A DNA stretch of 64,000 bases from contig OX621238.1 of NCBI GenBank assembly GCA_951640165.1, positions 25,754,001 to 25,818,000 of the forward strand, given 5' to 3'. Origin of the DNA: Pseudoips prasinana. Taxonomy: Eukaryota > Arthropoda > Insecta > Lepidoptera > Nolidae. How positions within the stretch are numbered: the stretch's first letter is position 1; each line of letters opens with the position of its first letter. Positions 53,419-64,000 of the stretch are shown piece after piece. The position numbers were made by a program, and so were the translations under genes. The notes under the pieces are model-generated. The model worked only from the letters and a program-made list of their open reading frames with translations, made no database searches and was not told the DNA's origin.

Positions 53419-53831
53419 ATATGAATAATTAAAAATATAAAACTTACTGTATATTAAAAAAAATATTAATGAATTGTGCTCCTGACCGTACTTCGGCTAC
53501 GCAGGATATATCATAGTTCAACAGTGTGCGCACAAAATGGGCGCACTCTCTATACATTCATTATCATAATCCACTGGGATGCCTATCCCAGGGAGGGAAA
53601 TCGGGTATAAAACCTAGATGTAGGAATATCCCTTGCCAACAAGGTGAAAAATTGCGCGACGTGCATTCAGCCCATTATACCCGCCGCTATTAGATTTGTA
53701 TATCCACTCCAAACGCTCCAAAATCGTTTCAAGCCACGTGCCATGGGTGCCCCGTGGACCTTTCGCAAACAATGGATGACACAAGCACCTAAACGTTTTA
53801 TTAAGCTATGAATGTCGATATCCCTTGGTAG
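53419..53831. other. Block unique to duplication copy 1
   Basis: 413 bp that in copy 2 is replaced by unrelated 389 bp (61367-61755). Contains a piece recalling the inverted SINE-C end (cttcggctacgcaggatata, gggcgcactctctatac). Confidence 0.7.
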
Positions 53832-54169
53832 ACGCCAATTTTTCCCATCCGGTAATTGGGATGACATAAGTATTTTTTTATTTAAGAGAAGATAAGAAAT
53901 AACCCGTTTCGCTGTTAGTTATTGTTGTTATTTTCATCTACAACACGTCATGAGGTTTAACTTAATGAAGAACTAACCTAACGGAGTTCAATATTGCATA
54001 CAACTCCTTAACGCTGATCTATAACCAGGCCGTGTTGTGGTTCAACGTGCTGTTCTCTCCGCTGCTGGAGGTGGCGGTCACTTTGAAGTTTCTCCTGCTG
54101 CATGTTCTACGTCAAGAAAGAGTGCGCTCTCAGGGCCTGTCAACCCGCTAAAAAGGTGAGGATACGTGT

Positions 54170-54335
54170 TCTTATAGCGCCAAATGTGCCGTATTCTTGA
54201 AGCATCAAATGTGCTATATTCATATTGCGCTAAATGTGCCATGTCCTTAAAGCATCAAACATGCTATATTCATATCGTGCCAAATGTGCCATGTCTTTAA
54301 AGCGTCAAACATGCTATATTCATATGGTGCATCAA
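54170..54335. repeat. 50-bp minisatellite, about 3.3 units
   Basis: aaatgtgcc recurs every 50 bases with aagcatcaaa and tgctatattcatat in each unit. Confidence 0.92.
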
Positions 54336-54377
54336 ACTTTTCTTTCAAATTAATTTTTACTTTACTTGTGACTTTGA

Positions 54378-54742
54378 CTGCCGCGTTGGTATAGCGGTAA
54401 CGTGTTCAACCACAGAAAATGAGGTCCTGGGCTCAAATCCCGGGTCGGCCCAAAAAGTGATTTTGGGATTTTTCCGTAAAAATAAATTTCCCAGTATCAG
54501 CCCGAAGTCTGGAAGTTGGCGGTATTACACCCCCGTGCCTCGGGGAGCACGTAAAGCTGTCGGTCCTGTACCTGACCTCTATCCGGTCGTGTTGCTAGTC
54601 GTGCCATCGGATCATGAGAGTGATGGACTAGAGAGTGCTCCTGTGTTTGCGCACACACTTGTGCACTATAATATGTCCTGCGCAATTGGCTAATCTCCAC
54701 TGAGAATGGCCGCTGTGGCCGAAATTCGGCCAGGAAGACGTC
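54378..54742 (+). repeat. SINE-C, full length
   Basis: Head gccgcgttggtatagcggta, B-box region gctcaaatcccgggtcg, body gagcacgtaaagctgtcggt, end gccgaaattcggcc. Confidence 0.88.
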
Positions 54743-55414
54743 ATATCACTTGTGACTTTAGTGTGTGCTTTACTAAACAACAAATACCGAAAACATCGTT
54801 ATCAAATGTGTGAAAACCTTGCAACAGACTAGCCTGATCTCACATTTTACCAATTTTCTTGTATTACTCAAGTCTTAAGTAATAAATTGGTAATCAGTAA
54901 ATCAAGCTTTGTTATTTCACTGTTATTCTCTAATAAAATGTTCAATTTTCTCCTCTACCTAGTTACTTAGTATGAAATTGAAAAACCCCGCATTGTAAAG
55001 CAGAATCCCAGCAATTGTAGTCGCCAGTAGATAGAAATGGGTTACCTACTTACATTGTACAGTCGATGCAACGTCAGAAGATACAGTGGCACTACGTAAA
55101 TCTGCCTTATTACTTTCGCAATAAAGACTTTGTTAAGTTAAAGTATAGCCACCAACGTCACTGTGCATCACTGGGCCGATGAATCAACTTATCTCTATTA
55201 TTCTGCGACCATTTCAGAACTGTCTTGAAGGAAACATTTTAACTCTTGTAGCATTCTAAGCGTTTTATACACCCATACTAACCGTATAGTTTTTTATAGA
55301 ATACCACTTTCCACCTTAAGGATAAAGAGATCCGCAACAAACAGTATAACGTCATAGGTAAAAATGTTATCCTGTATGCAGCTGACATATTTTACATAAT
55401 TAATGTTCTCCTGG
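54743..55414. other. No recognisable gene
   Basis: Duplicated unassigned DNA (partner 62693-63366). Confidence 0.5.
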
Positions 55415-55765
55415 TCGAAGTTTGGCCAATGCGGCTAGTCTAAATGGAGACTTTCACACACATAGACATCTGCGCGGGACATATTATAGTTCATAAGTGA
55501 GTCCCCTAATAAAGGGGCACTTTCTATTTCTCTCATGGTTCGATGGGACGAGCGACACGATCGGTCAGAGGTCAGGTAAAGGACTGACGGCTTTACGTGC
55601 TTTTCGAGGCACGGCGGTGTACCATCATTAACTCATACTTTGGCCTGATATTGAGAAATTTTCTTGATAGAAAAATCCCAAAACTCACTTTTTGGTCCGA
55701 CCCGGGATTTGAAACTAGGGACTCGTTATCTGCGGTTGAAAATTCTACCGTTAGATTTACGAGGT
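55415..55765 (-). repeat. SINE-C, near full length
   Basis: Minus-strand copy with head tctaacggtagaattttcaa-type and body. Partner of 63367-63705. Confidence 0.82.
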
Positions 55766-56657
55766 AAGTAGGTACATAGTGAAGATGAGAAGGTTCGAAA
55801 ATTAATTTTAATTTGAAGATATTTTTTTATTAAATTGGTAATATTTAGCACCGATTAAGTCCTATAATTAAAATTGTAATCAAATACTCTTTTCTAGCTC
55901 TCCTTAAAAATAACCCAAGCTCGGGCATGGGCACAACCGCGCTCACCAGAGCAGAAATATTTTTTAGAAGAAATAGTAGCCATTAACAAAAAACGCTATC
56001 AAAAGGTAAAAATAGCCATCTTTGTACGATTCTGTCTTTGTACTTCAGCAGCCCCTGAGTGAGATCCTTCTGCATTCGCGAACTTCTCGGAGTCTTCAAT
56101 TTATAATACAGTGCTAAATTTAAAATCAGTAACAAAATAACTTGTTACTTATTTAAGGATTGCTCAACATTTTTATGTTATAAAACAGACCGCATAGACG
56201 CAGTTCTAAAATCTAGCTACTTTAATATTGTATGAGACTAGACTGTGTACTGTACACGTGTATGTTAATACCAAAGTGCTGAATGAATTTCATTACATTT
56301 TTACAGTGGGTTGGTTATTTAGAATTGTTATTAGTGTTATTAATCCACAATAAACATAAAGAAAATGTTCAAAATTATCTATGAAAATCACAATTATATG
56401 AACGCAAACTAATCTGATTATTTTAGCAGCCTGTTTTGAATTTGAATTAATCTTATAACTATTTAAACAACAAGTTTGGACCGCGAACACATATTAATTA
56501 ACAGTATGTTTAATGAATACAACCACGCATACTCACATAATTATGCAAATTCCGATACTGACTTTTAAGTATTTACAGAAAATATATTTAAAAATATTCG
56601 TGACCAGTTCATCAATCAGGAATATTTTAAGTTATCTAGGTGTTCACTTTGTTAAAT
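55766..56657. other. No recognisable gene
   Basis: Unassigned. Partner of the copy-2 sequence up to 56065, then beyond the window edge for the partner. Confidence 0.5.
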
Positions 56658-56905
56658 GACGGGCCTGTTGGCTTGAAAAGCAAATGCTTGCTTTTCACGC
56701 CGGAGGTCGTGGGTTCGATTCCCCAGGACAAATGTTTGTGTGCATGAACATGTCAGTTTATCCTGAGTCTGGGTGTAATTATCTAAGTATGTATTTACAA
56801 AAGAAAAGTAGTATATGTAATATATCAGTTATCTGGTTTCCATAGTACAAGCTCTGCTTAGTTTGGGATCAGATGGCCGTGTGTAAATAATGTCCCATGA
56901 TATTA
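56658..56905 (+). repeat. SINE-B, full length
   Basis: acgggcctgttggcttgaaa, B box gtgggttcgattcccc, end aataatgtcccatgat. Confidence 0.87.
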
Positions 56906-57339
56906 TTATATTAATTAATTTTATTTTTACGTTAAACCATACGTACTATTGACAAGAACATAAATATAAGCCGGACAATGTACTATTATGCGCTTATTGT
57001 AGATACCTGCAGCCACACTCATAGTTTACAGGAAAAGCCTTAGTTTCAAATTGTCTAGGTCATGATCTGACTCGCACTTCGCTGGTTTTTAATAACGAGT
57101 CTCAAACTTAAGAACAATGGCTTCTTGTTTTGTCACTTTCCTCAAAACTTTCGTAGACTCGGTTATAAATAACAAGTGTTTACTTACAAAGTTTGGGCCT
57201 AACTAATATTAAAACGAAGTTGTTTGTGTTTTAGTCACGTAATTAGAATAATACTACAAGTTTACTAGACACGTGTTAGTTTTAAGACGCTGCCCACGGA
57301 GAGCTATTCAGGATTCCTGTAAGTCATATACGCAGCTAT
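56906..57339. other. No recognisable feature
   Basis: Unassigned. Confidence 0.45.
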
Positions 57340-57545
57340 GAGTTATACCAACAGGTCGGTAAACAGGCATACGGCCAACCATTCTTTTTGGTGAGCTCTG
57401 GCGCCCATTTTTTGATAAGGCCGGGTGAATACCTACGCATGGCACCCGCAAAAGGTGTCTACGGGTGGATATGTTAGACTCGCACCGACTAAATGAGGTG
57501 GGAGCTCCGAGAACGTGGGAATGCTACTCCGCTGTTCCCTTACCT
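57340..57545. repeat. Unclassified dispersed repeat fragment
   Basis: gtgagctctggcgcccattt, gcacccgcaaaaggtgtcta and ctccgctgttcccttacct; the ends recall 58380-58525 (gagctctggcgacc, gaccgctgtgccctacct). Confidence 0.4.
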
Positions 57546-57709
57546 ACAGCCATGGATATACCTGCAGCGTATTTTGTAAGATGGATGTACTCCAGTTGAA
57601 TTGCTCTTCCAACAATAAAAACTTTGCTCTTGCTTTCTCATAATAATCTTAAGTTAATTTTAGTGTTTAATTAAATGTGTGATATTATTTTCTTTCTTTT
57701 TCAAAAGTC

Positions 57710-58001
57710 AATGCCCGCATTTGCTGCGATATCTTTGTTTGGAGGAGGACTTTACGAACAAGACAATCATGAACAGAAGACATCCAGCTCACCAGCTCAG
57801 AACAACTATATGGATCATGCAAATAAATTTCCCGTGAGGCAATTGAATCCGAAACACGTGGGTGCTAAGTTACCACCGTGTAGACAGTTGGCAGAAGATG
57901 ATAGTTCGATCCGTTCTGGATTGTTAAATTTATTAGTTTTAAACGTCATTTTGGTAACAGAACTCAAATTTTCACCCACAAACTCTATGTCTATGATGTA
58001 G
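57710..58001 (+). other. Possible host exon, unidentified
   Basis: A pyrimidine-rich stretch and AG (57686-57708, ending ttctttttcaaaag) precede an open frame of about 97 residues (SMPAFAAISLFGGGLYEQDN onward) to a TAG at 57999. Composition is mixed and not obviously repetitive, with Cys only once. A gtgagg within (about 57833) could be a splice donor. No domain is recognised. It may be a real exon, a fragment of a mobile element or chance. Confidence 0.22.
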
Positions 58002-58099
58002 GAATACTTGTATAGTTATGTCTCAACATCTTGTCTTTTCGTTAATTCCTCGTTATCTTCTGCAACCGCTTTAGCTTTATAAGACTCTACGTTTCCTTT

Positions 58100-58540
58100 C
58101 TTGGTTTTTTTATATCAGAGGGCGACAAACGAGCAAGTGGGTATCATCACCATCACCTGATGGTAAGTTAGAAATGCAACAGAGATAACATTGATATCCC
58201 TTCTCACAATATTTTAGCAGATTACACAATCACAATAATATTCAGTCACTACCAGTTCCACTAAGTTAAATCACCGCCGCCCATGGACACTCGCAACACC
58301 AGAGGAGTCGCGGGTGCGTTGCCGGCCTTTAAGAGTCAACTAACAACTATTGCTGACCCTTCTCCCCCCACCCCGATGAGCTCTGGCGACCTTACTCACA
58401 CGCAGAAACTCAACATCAAGTTATTAATGTTATTATAAAGGAATGACTTCTGTAAGGCGGAGGTACTTCCCCAATCGGACTGCTCTTTGAGCGAATGACC
58501 GCTGTGCCCTACCTCTCTAAAAAGCTGGTGCTTGGCTTAC
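58100..58540 (-). mobile_element. LINE 3' end remnant plus unclassified repeat
   Basis: On the minus strand 58410-58270 reads ttaaaggccggcaacgcacc, gcgactcctctggtgttgcg and agtgtccatgggcggcggtg. This is the DNA counterpart of KAGNA...VLRVSMGSGD in the inverted repeat at 39590, so the same LINE type. cacctgatggtaagtt follows at 58150. Confidence 0.55.
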
Positions 58541-58561
58541 AAAAATGTTATAATAATAACA

Positions 58562-58682
58562 TCCTGGGACAATATACACACACGGCGATCTGATCCCAAA
58601 CTAAGCAGAGCTTTTACTACTGAAACCAGATAACTGATATACAACATATACTACGATTCTTTTATAAATACATACTTATATG
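58562..58682 (-). repeat. SINE-B, 3' half
   Basis: catcctgggacaatatacac, gatctgatcccaaactaagc and gaaaccagataactgatata; the head is missing. Confidence 0.78.
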
Positions 58683-59429
58683 GATTATTTTTGATAAGTT
58701 TTATTTTTCATTTATTCGAAAATCAAGTTTATCTATTTCGGTAGGTAAAATTTGATTAGTATTAGTAAGGTACAATTGAAGTAAAAATTTATTCTGATAA
58801 CAAGGGGACCGAAGCACATTTTATGAATTGGAATGGAATGGAACGCTAAATAATGGTCCTCAAAAGCAACTTATTCAGTAAAAGGTTCACAATATAACGC
58901 TAGTAAAATATTAAGATAGTATTCTTCGCTTACATCCACCAAAATTAGCATAGCAAAAGAACATGGGGTCCTATTTATACTCGTTTTTCTGCACAAGCAA
59001 AAACGAATAGAAAACTAGTTGGAATATACATACAACTGTACCGTTTGTTGCGGAATTCAATTTTGGTGCGGAGCAATTGTCACGTTTTTGTTGTGCAAAT
59101 CTAGAGAAATTGGCACCTTTCGCCTCAAAGTACTGGTTATGTTCAAAGGAAAGAACGCATATTTCGAAACTTTGTTACGACAATTTGGTTTAGTGGTAAA
59201 GCAGATGGAATCGTGGGATTCTTTTTCCCTGTGGAGCAACATTATCTCTATCCTCAATAAGTAGTCAACGCTTCGTCAGTGGATACACTTGCACTACGAA
59301 AATCGCCTTTAGCACCTACTCAATAAAGACTGCTAGGATAACAATTTAAACCATTGCTCGACGACACTGGAGCGCGGACAAGTGAGAATGCGGGCGAGTG
59401 AAAGGGCAGTCGATCGCGCGGGTACACTA
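58683..59429. other. No recognisable feature
   Basis: Unassigned. An 81-residue frame at 59019-59264 is not recognised. Confidence 0.4.
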
Positions 59430-60016
59430 AAATACCGGCCATGTGCGAGTCGGACTCGCCCATGAAGGGTTCCGTAACAGCAAGTATTTCAGTTCATTAA
59501 ATGAAAGGTAAATTGCGGTTTACGATTTATGACGTATTAAAGAAAAACTACTTACTAGATCTCTTTCAAACCAATTTTTCGTTGTTAGTTTACATGGTAA
59601 TGTACATCATAGATTTTTTTTAGTTTTATCATTCTCTTATTTTAGAAGTTACAGGGGGGGGGACACTCAATTTACCACTTTGGAAGTGTCTCTTGCGCAA
59701 ACTATTAAGTTTAGAAAAAAAATATATTAGAAACCTCAATATAATATTTGAAGACCTATCCATAGATACCGCATATATATGGGTACGATGAAAGAAAGAT
59801 TTTTGAGTTTCAGTTTTATGTATGGGGAACCCGCATACCTATTTGTATTTTTGTGTGAAAATCTTAATGCGGTTGACAGAATACATCTTCGTATCAAGAT
59901 TCAAGAGTAAAGCTCTTATAGTTCCGGAAAAAAGTGGCTGTGACATACGGACGGACAGACAGACATGACGAATCTATAAGGGTTCCGTTTTTTGCCATTT
60001 GGCTACGGAACCCTAA
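59430..60016 (+). repeat. Dispersed repeat with gggttccgt ends
   Basis: catgtgcgagtcggactcgc, then gggttccgtaacag at the left and cggacggacagacagacatg, gggttccgttttttgccatt and ctacggaaccctaaaaa at the right. No protein. It is related to the broken copy at 36765-37320. Confidence 0.6.
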
Positions 60017-60779
60017 AAATTGTAGTGTATGTAACTTAAGTAGCTTAATTTATTTGTTTTAACTCATGGGTTATGTTATGGTACACCTTGTATATATATA
60101 GCTAGTTGTTAAGATGCGACTAAGCGGCTGACTTGATCGTGATGAACATTCGCAAAAGTAGATTGAACTTGTGGTCGATTTCAGGCTGATGATAATATAA
60201 TTTTATTCTAGGCACCTCAATAACCTACAATACAATACAATATGTATCATCATGATTCAATCAAACTATACTGAAGTAGATTTAAAAAATAAACATATTT
60301 AGTAGGCAATATTGAGTTAATTCATTTCAGTGCGCTTGAACCGGCTGCGTTTCAGTAATTTTATTTGTAATGGTCCTGTGGTTTCAGTGCCGTTGCACCA
60401 ACGCTGATGTATTTACGCGTAACTTAATAGGTAGAAGTGGGAACCAGAGTTTCTCGTACACACTTTTATTGGAAAACCTCACAGTTTTATGTTATGTTGC
60501 CAATTATTGAATATTTAATGTGTTTTGGATTAATAGTATCTCATACAAAACTTACCATTAATATAAGTGACATGTTTTTTTTGAGTTACGTCGTTAATGT
60601 CGAATATGGTGAAACAATATATTGCGTAAACAGCATGTAAAAGTTGTATTCTGTCCAATATGTATTATCATGTATTCTGTCCAATATGTTTTATCCTCGT
60701 TAACCTAGTTTTCTCCAGCTACCTAATTCAAAAGCATACCTGTCTAAATACATACGGTACATGGAAGACGGACTATAGT
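60017..60779. other. No recognisable feature
   Basis: Unassigned DNA up to the second duplication copy. Confidence 0.45.
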
Positions 60780-61252
60780 GGTATAAGCGATTTCAATTCA
60801 GTGTACCTAGTATTTCCAATTTGAAACCTTCAGTAACATTTATACCCCTCTGTACCATTGCATAAATTAATGCGAATACCGCATTGAAACAGAAGCCCGA
60901 TACAATACACAATGCTGTTGCTCCATAAGTACAGTCACACGTTCGATAATAAACATCCGTAGTTTATGCGCGCAATGGTCTTCCAACGCATCCGGTTTCA
61001 GAACGTTTCGCTATTATAAAAAATATTTTCCATTAGCAGATCCGCTTCGCCTATCTGTTTCTGTTTTCTGGTCTGGTTGAAATGAGATTCATAGGTGCCC
61101 ATTAAGATTATGTGAGGGTGAATTGTTTATGTCAACGACTGTTATACAGAGAATAGATTTATTTTTTTGGTATGATGTCTCTAAAACTACTTAACATATT
61201 AAAAAAATATATTTCACTTAAAGGCTGAGAGATCCGCAGGTGAATCAAAGTA

Positions 61253-61478
61253 ACCGACATGACCCGAAGAATTGTCAAGCTGAAGTGGAAGTGGGCAGGG
61301 CACATAGCTCGTAGAGTCGACGGCCGCTGGCGCAGAAAGGTTCTCGGGTGGCGACCACGAACCGGAAGATGCAGCGTGAGTGTCGCTGGAAGTTGCTGGA
61401 TGCGGATAGCGCAAGACCGGCCTTTGTCCAGCAGTGGGCGTCTTTCGGCTGATGTGAAGTGATGATGATGATGAAAGA
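61253..61478 (+). pseudogene. RTE-type LINE C-terminus and 3' tail
   Basis: Encodes RRIVKLKWKWAGHIARRVDG, RRKVLGWRPRTGR, then a deletion and CWMRIAQDRPLSS. Ends gtccagcagtgggcgtcttt then cggctgatgtgaag and (atg)n. A better-preserved relative of 53318-53418. Confidence 0.75.
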
Positions 61479-61755
61479 TAGCTACAGTATCAGAAAGTAT
61501 TATATTACAGGCTGTATTTTCAAGAAATTTCGAGATTCCTACGAAAATAGAGTGTGCTGCGAAGGATTGTAAGGAAGGTTATTATCTTCTATTTTAAGAA
61601 GAAGCCTGCCTCTCTTGGAAGATAATCTTTCAGCAAATTATTTTTTTTTTTTTTAAATGAACATGTTTTTCCTTTCTTTATATAGTTTACTACTGAAAAT
61701 CAGGTAAAAAATATGATTCGAAAATGAGAAATATATCTTATTTCGATACACATTT
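61367..61755. other. Block unique to duplication copy 2
   Basis: Starts with the RTE end and its triplet tail, then unassigned AT-rich DNA. Copy 1 has a different block here. Confidence 0.7.
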
Positions 61756-62099
61756 ACGCCAATTTTTCCCATCCTGTAATAGGGATGACAAAAGTATTTT
61801 TTTATTTAAGAGAAGATAAGAAAGAACCCCTTTCGCTGTTAGTTATTGTTGTTATTTTCATCTACAACACGTCATGAGGTTTAACTTAATGAAGAACTAA
61901 CCTAACTGAGTTCAATATTGCGTACAACTCCTTAACGCTGATCTATAACCAGGCCGTGTTGTGGTTTGACGTGCTGTTCTCTCCGCTGCTGGTGGTGGCG
62001 GTCACTTTGAAGTTCCTCCTGCTGTTCTAAATCAACGATAGAGAAAGAGTGTGCTCTCAGGGCCCGTCAACCCGCTAGAAAGGTGAGGATACGTGTCCT

Positions 62100-62283
62100 G
62101 AAAGCGCCAAATGTGCCGTATTTTTGAAGCATCAAATGTGCTATATTTATATCGCGCTAAATGTGCCATGTCCTTAATGCGTCAAACATGCTATATTCAT
62201 ATCGTGCCAAATGTGCCATGTTCTAGAAGCATGAAACGTGCTATGTTCATATTGTGCTGAATGTGCCATGTCCACAAAGCATC
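62100..62283. repeat. 50-bp minisatellite, about 3.7 units
   Basis: Same unit as 54170-54335, with about one more aaatgtgcc repeat. Confidence 0.9.
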
Positions 62284-62331
62284 AAACTTTTCTTTCAAAT
62301 TCATTTTTGTTCGAGCTTTACTTGTCACTTT

Positions 62332-62692
62332 GACTGCCTCGTTGGTCTAGCGGTAACGTGTTCAACCACAGAAAATGAGGTCCTGGCTGCAAATCCCGGG
62401 TCGGTCCAAAAAGTCATTTTTGGGAATTTTCCGTAAAAAGAAACTTTTCAGTATCAGGCCGAAGTCTGGAAGTTGGCGGTAATACCTCCCGTGCCTCGGA
62501 GAGCACGTAAAGCCGTCGATCCTGTACCTGACCTCTTTCCGGTCGTGTCGCTAGTTGTGCCATCGGATCATGGCAGTGATGGACTAGAGAGTGCCCTGTG
62601 TTTGCGCACACACTTGTGCAGTATAATATGTCCTGCGCAATTGGCTAATCTCCACTGAGAATGGCCGCCGTGGCCGAAATTCGGCCGGGAAT
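62332..62692 (+). repeat. SINE-C, full length
   Basis: Head tgcctcgttggtctagcggt, B-box remnant gctgcaaatcccgggtcg, body gagcacgtaaagccgtcg, end gccgaaattcggcc. Partner of 54378-54742. Confidence 0.88.
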
Positions 62693-63366
62693 ACATCACA
62701 TCACTTGTGACTTCAGTGTGTGCTTTACTAAACAACAAATACCGAAAACATCGTTATCAAATGTGTGAAAACCTTGCAACAGACTAGCCTGATCTCACAT
62801 TTTACCAATTTTCTTGTATTACTCAAGTCTTAACTAATAAATTGGTAATCAGTAAATCAAGCTTTGTTATTTCACTGTTATTCTCTAATAAAATGTTCAA
62901 TTTTCTCCTCTACCTAGTTACTTAGTATGAAATTGAAAAACCCCGCATTGTAAAGCAGAATCCCAGCAATTGTAGTCGCCAGTAGATAGAAATGGGTTAC
63001 CTACTTACATTGTACAGTCGATGCAACGTCAGAAGACACAGTAGCACTACGATAATCTGCCTTATTACTTTCGCAATAAAGACTTTGTTAAGTTAAAGTA
63101 TAGCCACCAACGTCACTGTGCATCACTGGGCCGATGAATCAACTTATCTCTATTATTCTGCGAACATTTCAGAACTGTCTTGAAGGAAACATTTTAACTC
63201 TTGTAGCATTCTAAGCGTTTTATACACCCATACTAACCGTATAGTTTTTTATAGAATACCACTTTCCACCTTAAGGATAAAGAGATCCGCAACAAACAGT
63301 ATAACGTCATAGGTAAAAATGTTATCCTGTATGCAGCTGACATATTTTACATAATTAATGTCCTCC
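62693..63366. other. No recognisable gene
   Basis: Duplicate of 54743-55414. Confidence 0.5.
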
Positions 63367-63705
63367 TGGTCGAAGTTTGGCCAATGCGGCTAGTCTAAAT
63401 GGAGACTTTCACACACATAGACATCTGCGCGGGACATATTATATGTTCATAAGTGAGTGCCCTAATAAAGGGGCACTTTCTATTTCTCTCATGATTCGAT
63501 GGGACGGGCGACACGATCGGTAAGAGGTCAGGTAAAGGACCGACGGCTTTATTTGCTTTTCGAGGCACGGCGGTGTACCATCATAAACTCATACTTCGGC
63601 CTGATATTGAGAAATTTTCTTGATAGAAAAATCCCAAAAATCACTTTTTGGCCTGACTCGTTATCTGCGGTTGAAAATTCTACCTTTAGATTTACGAGGT
63701 AAGTA
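63367..63705 (-). repeat. SINE-C, near full length
   Basis: Partner of 55415-55765, lacking about 20 bases at the head (cctgactcgttatctgcgg). Confidence 0.82.
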
Positions 63706-64000
63706 GGTACACAGTGAAGATGAGAAGGTTCGAAAATTAATTTTAATTTGAAGATATTTTTTTATTAAATTGGTAATATTTAGCACCGATTAAGTCCTAT
63801 AATTAAAATTGTAATCAAATACTCTTTTCTAGCTCTCCTTAAAAATAACCCAAGCTCGGGCATGGGCACAACCGCGCTCACCAGAGCAGAAATATTTTTT
63901 AGAAGAAATAGTAGCCATTAACAAAAAACGCTATCAAAAGGTAAAAATAGCCATCTTTGTACGATTCTGTCTTTGTACTTCAGCAGCCCCTGAGTGAGAT
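63706..64000. other. No recognisable feature
   Basis: Duplicate of 55770-56065; truncated by the window. Confidence 0.5.

Larger units (their letters stand above)
52844..56065 (+). repeat. Direct duplication, copy 1
   Basis: Matches 60780-64000 at an offset of 7,935-7,936 bases, apart from a central replaced block (53419-53831) and minisatellite length. Includes an RTE fragment, a 50-bp minisatellite and two SINE-C copies. Confidence 0.93.
60780..64000 (+). repeat. Direct duplication, copy 2, runs off window
   Basis: Begins abruptly at ggtataagcgatttcaat, the right half of the copy-1 palindrome; the left palindrome arm is absent. It continues to the last base of the window. Confidence 0.93.

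Noticed and set aside
1..64000. tRNA genes
   Set aside because: Several A- and B-box pairs exist, but each sits in a SINE with a long unrelated body, and no cloverleaf of normal length was found.

Overview
This window is non-coding, transposon-dense nuclear DNA from an insect, most likely a moth or butterfly (Lepidoptera). The organism is inferred from the repeats: tRNA-headed SINEs, RTE-type LINE tails ending in GAT/ATC triplets, Helitron-like ends (cacagctag), a cecropia-type mariner, and AT-rich DNA with many short retroelement tails. I found no convincing host gene. One possible exon near 57.7 kb is flagged at low confidence, and every long open reading frame with a recognisable protein belongs to a mobile element.

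Layout. 0-6 kb: SINE copies, a poly(A)-tailed 398-bp retroposon with a 12-bp target duplication, a GC-rich 181-bp insertion with an 11-bp target duplication, and a 119-bp tandem repeat. 6.2-7.5 kb: an intact 1,288-bp mariner (mariner-1). 10.3-12.0 kb: a 5'-truncated LINE on the minus strand. 14.3-14.6 kb: a SINE split by a small TA-target MITE. 15.4-17.9 kb: a second, almost identical mariner (mariner-2) inside a truncated LINE that is bounded by a 74-bp target duplication. 18-21.4 kb: two 5S-rRNA-derived SINEs, a tRNA-headed SINE and a cluster of another tRNA-like repeat. 22.9-29.3 kb: a Ty3/gypsy LTR retrotransposon (gag, protease, RT/RNase H, integrase; no env) with two frameshifts in pol. 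A poly(A)-tailed retroposon sits in its 3' LTR, and a related unoccupied copy of its target lies near 30.03 kb.

29.5-37.6 kb: scattered Helitron-like elements and SINEs. 38.08-41.71 kb: a very large inverted repeat (two 1,693-bp arms around a 244-bp spacer), followed by a third partial copy to 42.01 kb. 42-52 kb: SINEs, LINE fragments and long stretches with no recognisable content. 52.84-64.0 kb: a direct duplication with an offset of about 7.94 kb, whose left edge lies within an 82-bp perfect palindrome. The second copy runs off the window.

How it fits together. Mariner transposase moves mariner by cut-and-paste at TA. LINE reverse transcriptases made the truncated LINEs and, in trans, probably the SINEs and other poly(A)-tailed inserts. 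The LTR element encoded its own replication proteins. The feature least explained by named families is the number of short perfect or near-perfect hairpins. Several of them arise inside SINE or LINE copies where one arm is the expected family sequence and the other is its inverted copy. I did not find evidence of a new defence, metabolic or signalling system. The structural findings (hairpins, large palindrome, tandem duplication, 5S-headed SINE sharing a core with a tRNA-headed SINE) are the best candidates for follow-up. Repeat family labels SINE-A to SINE-F are my own and have not been matched to a database.
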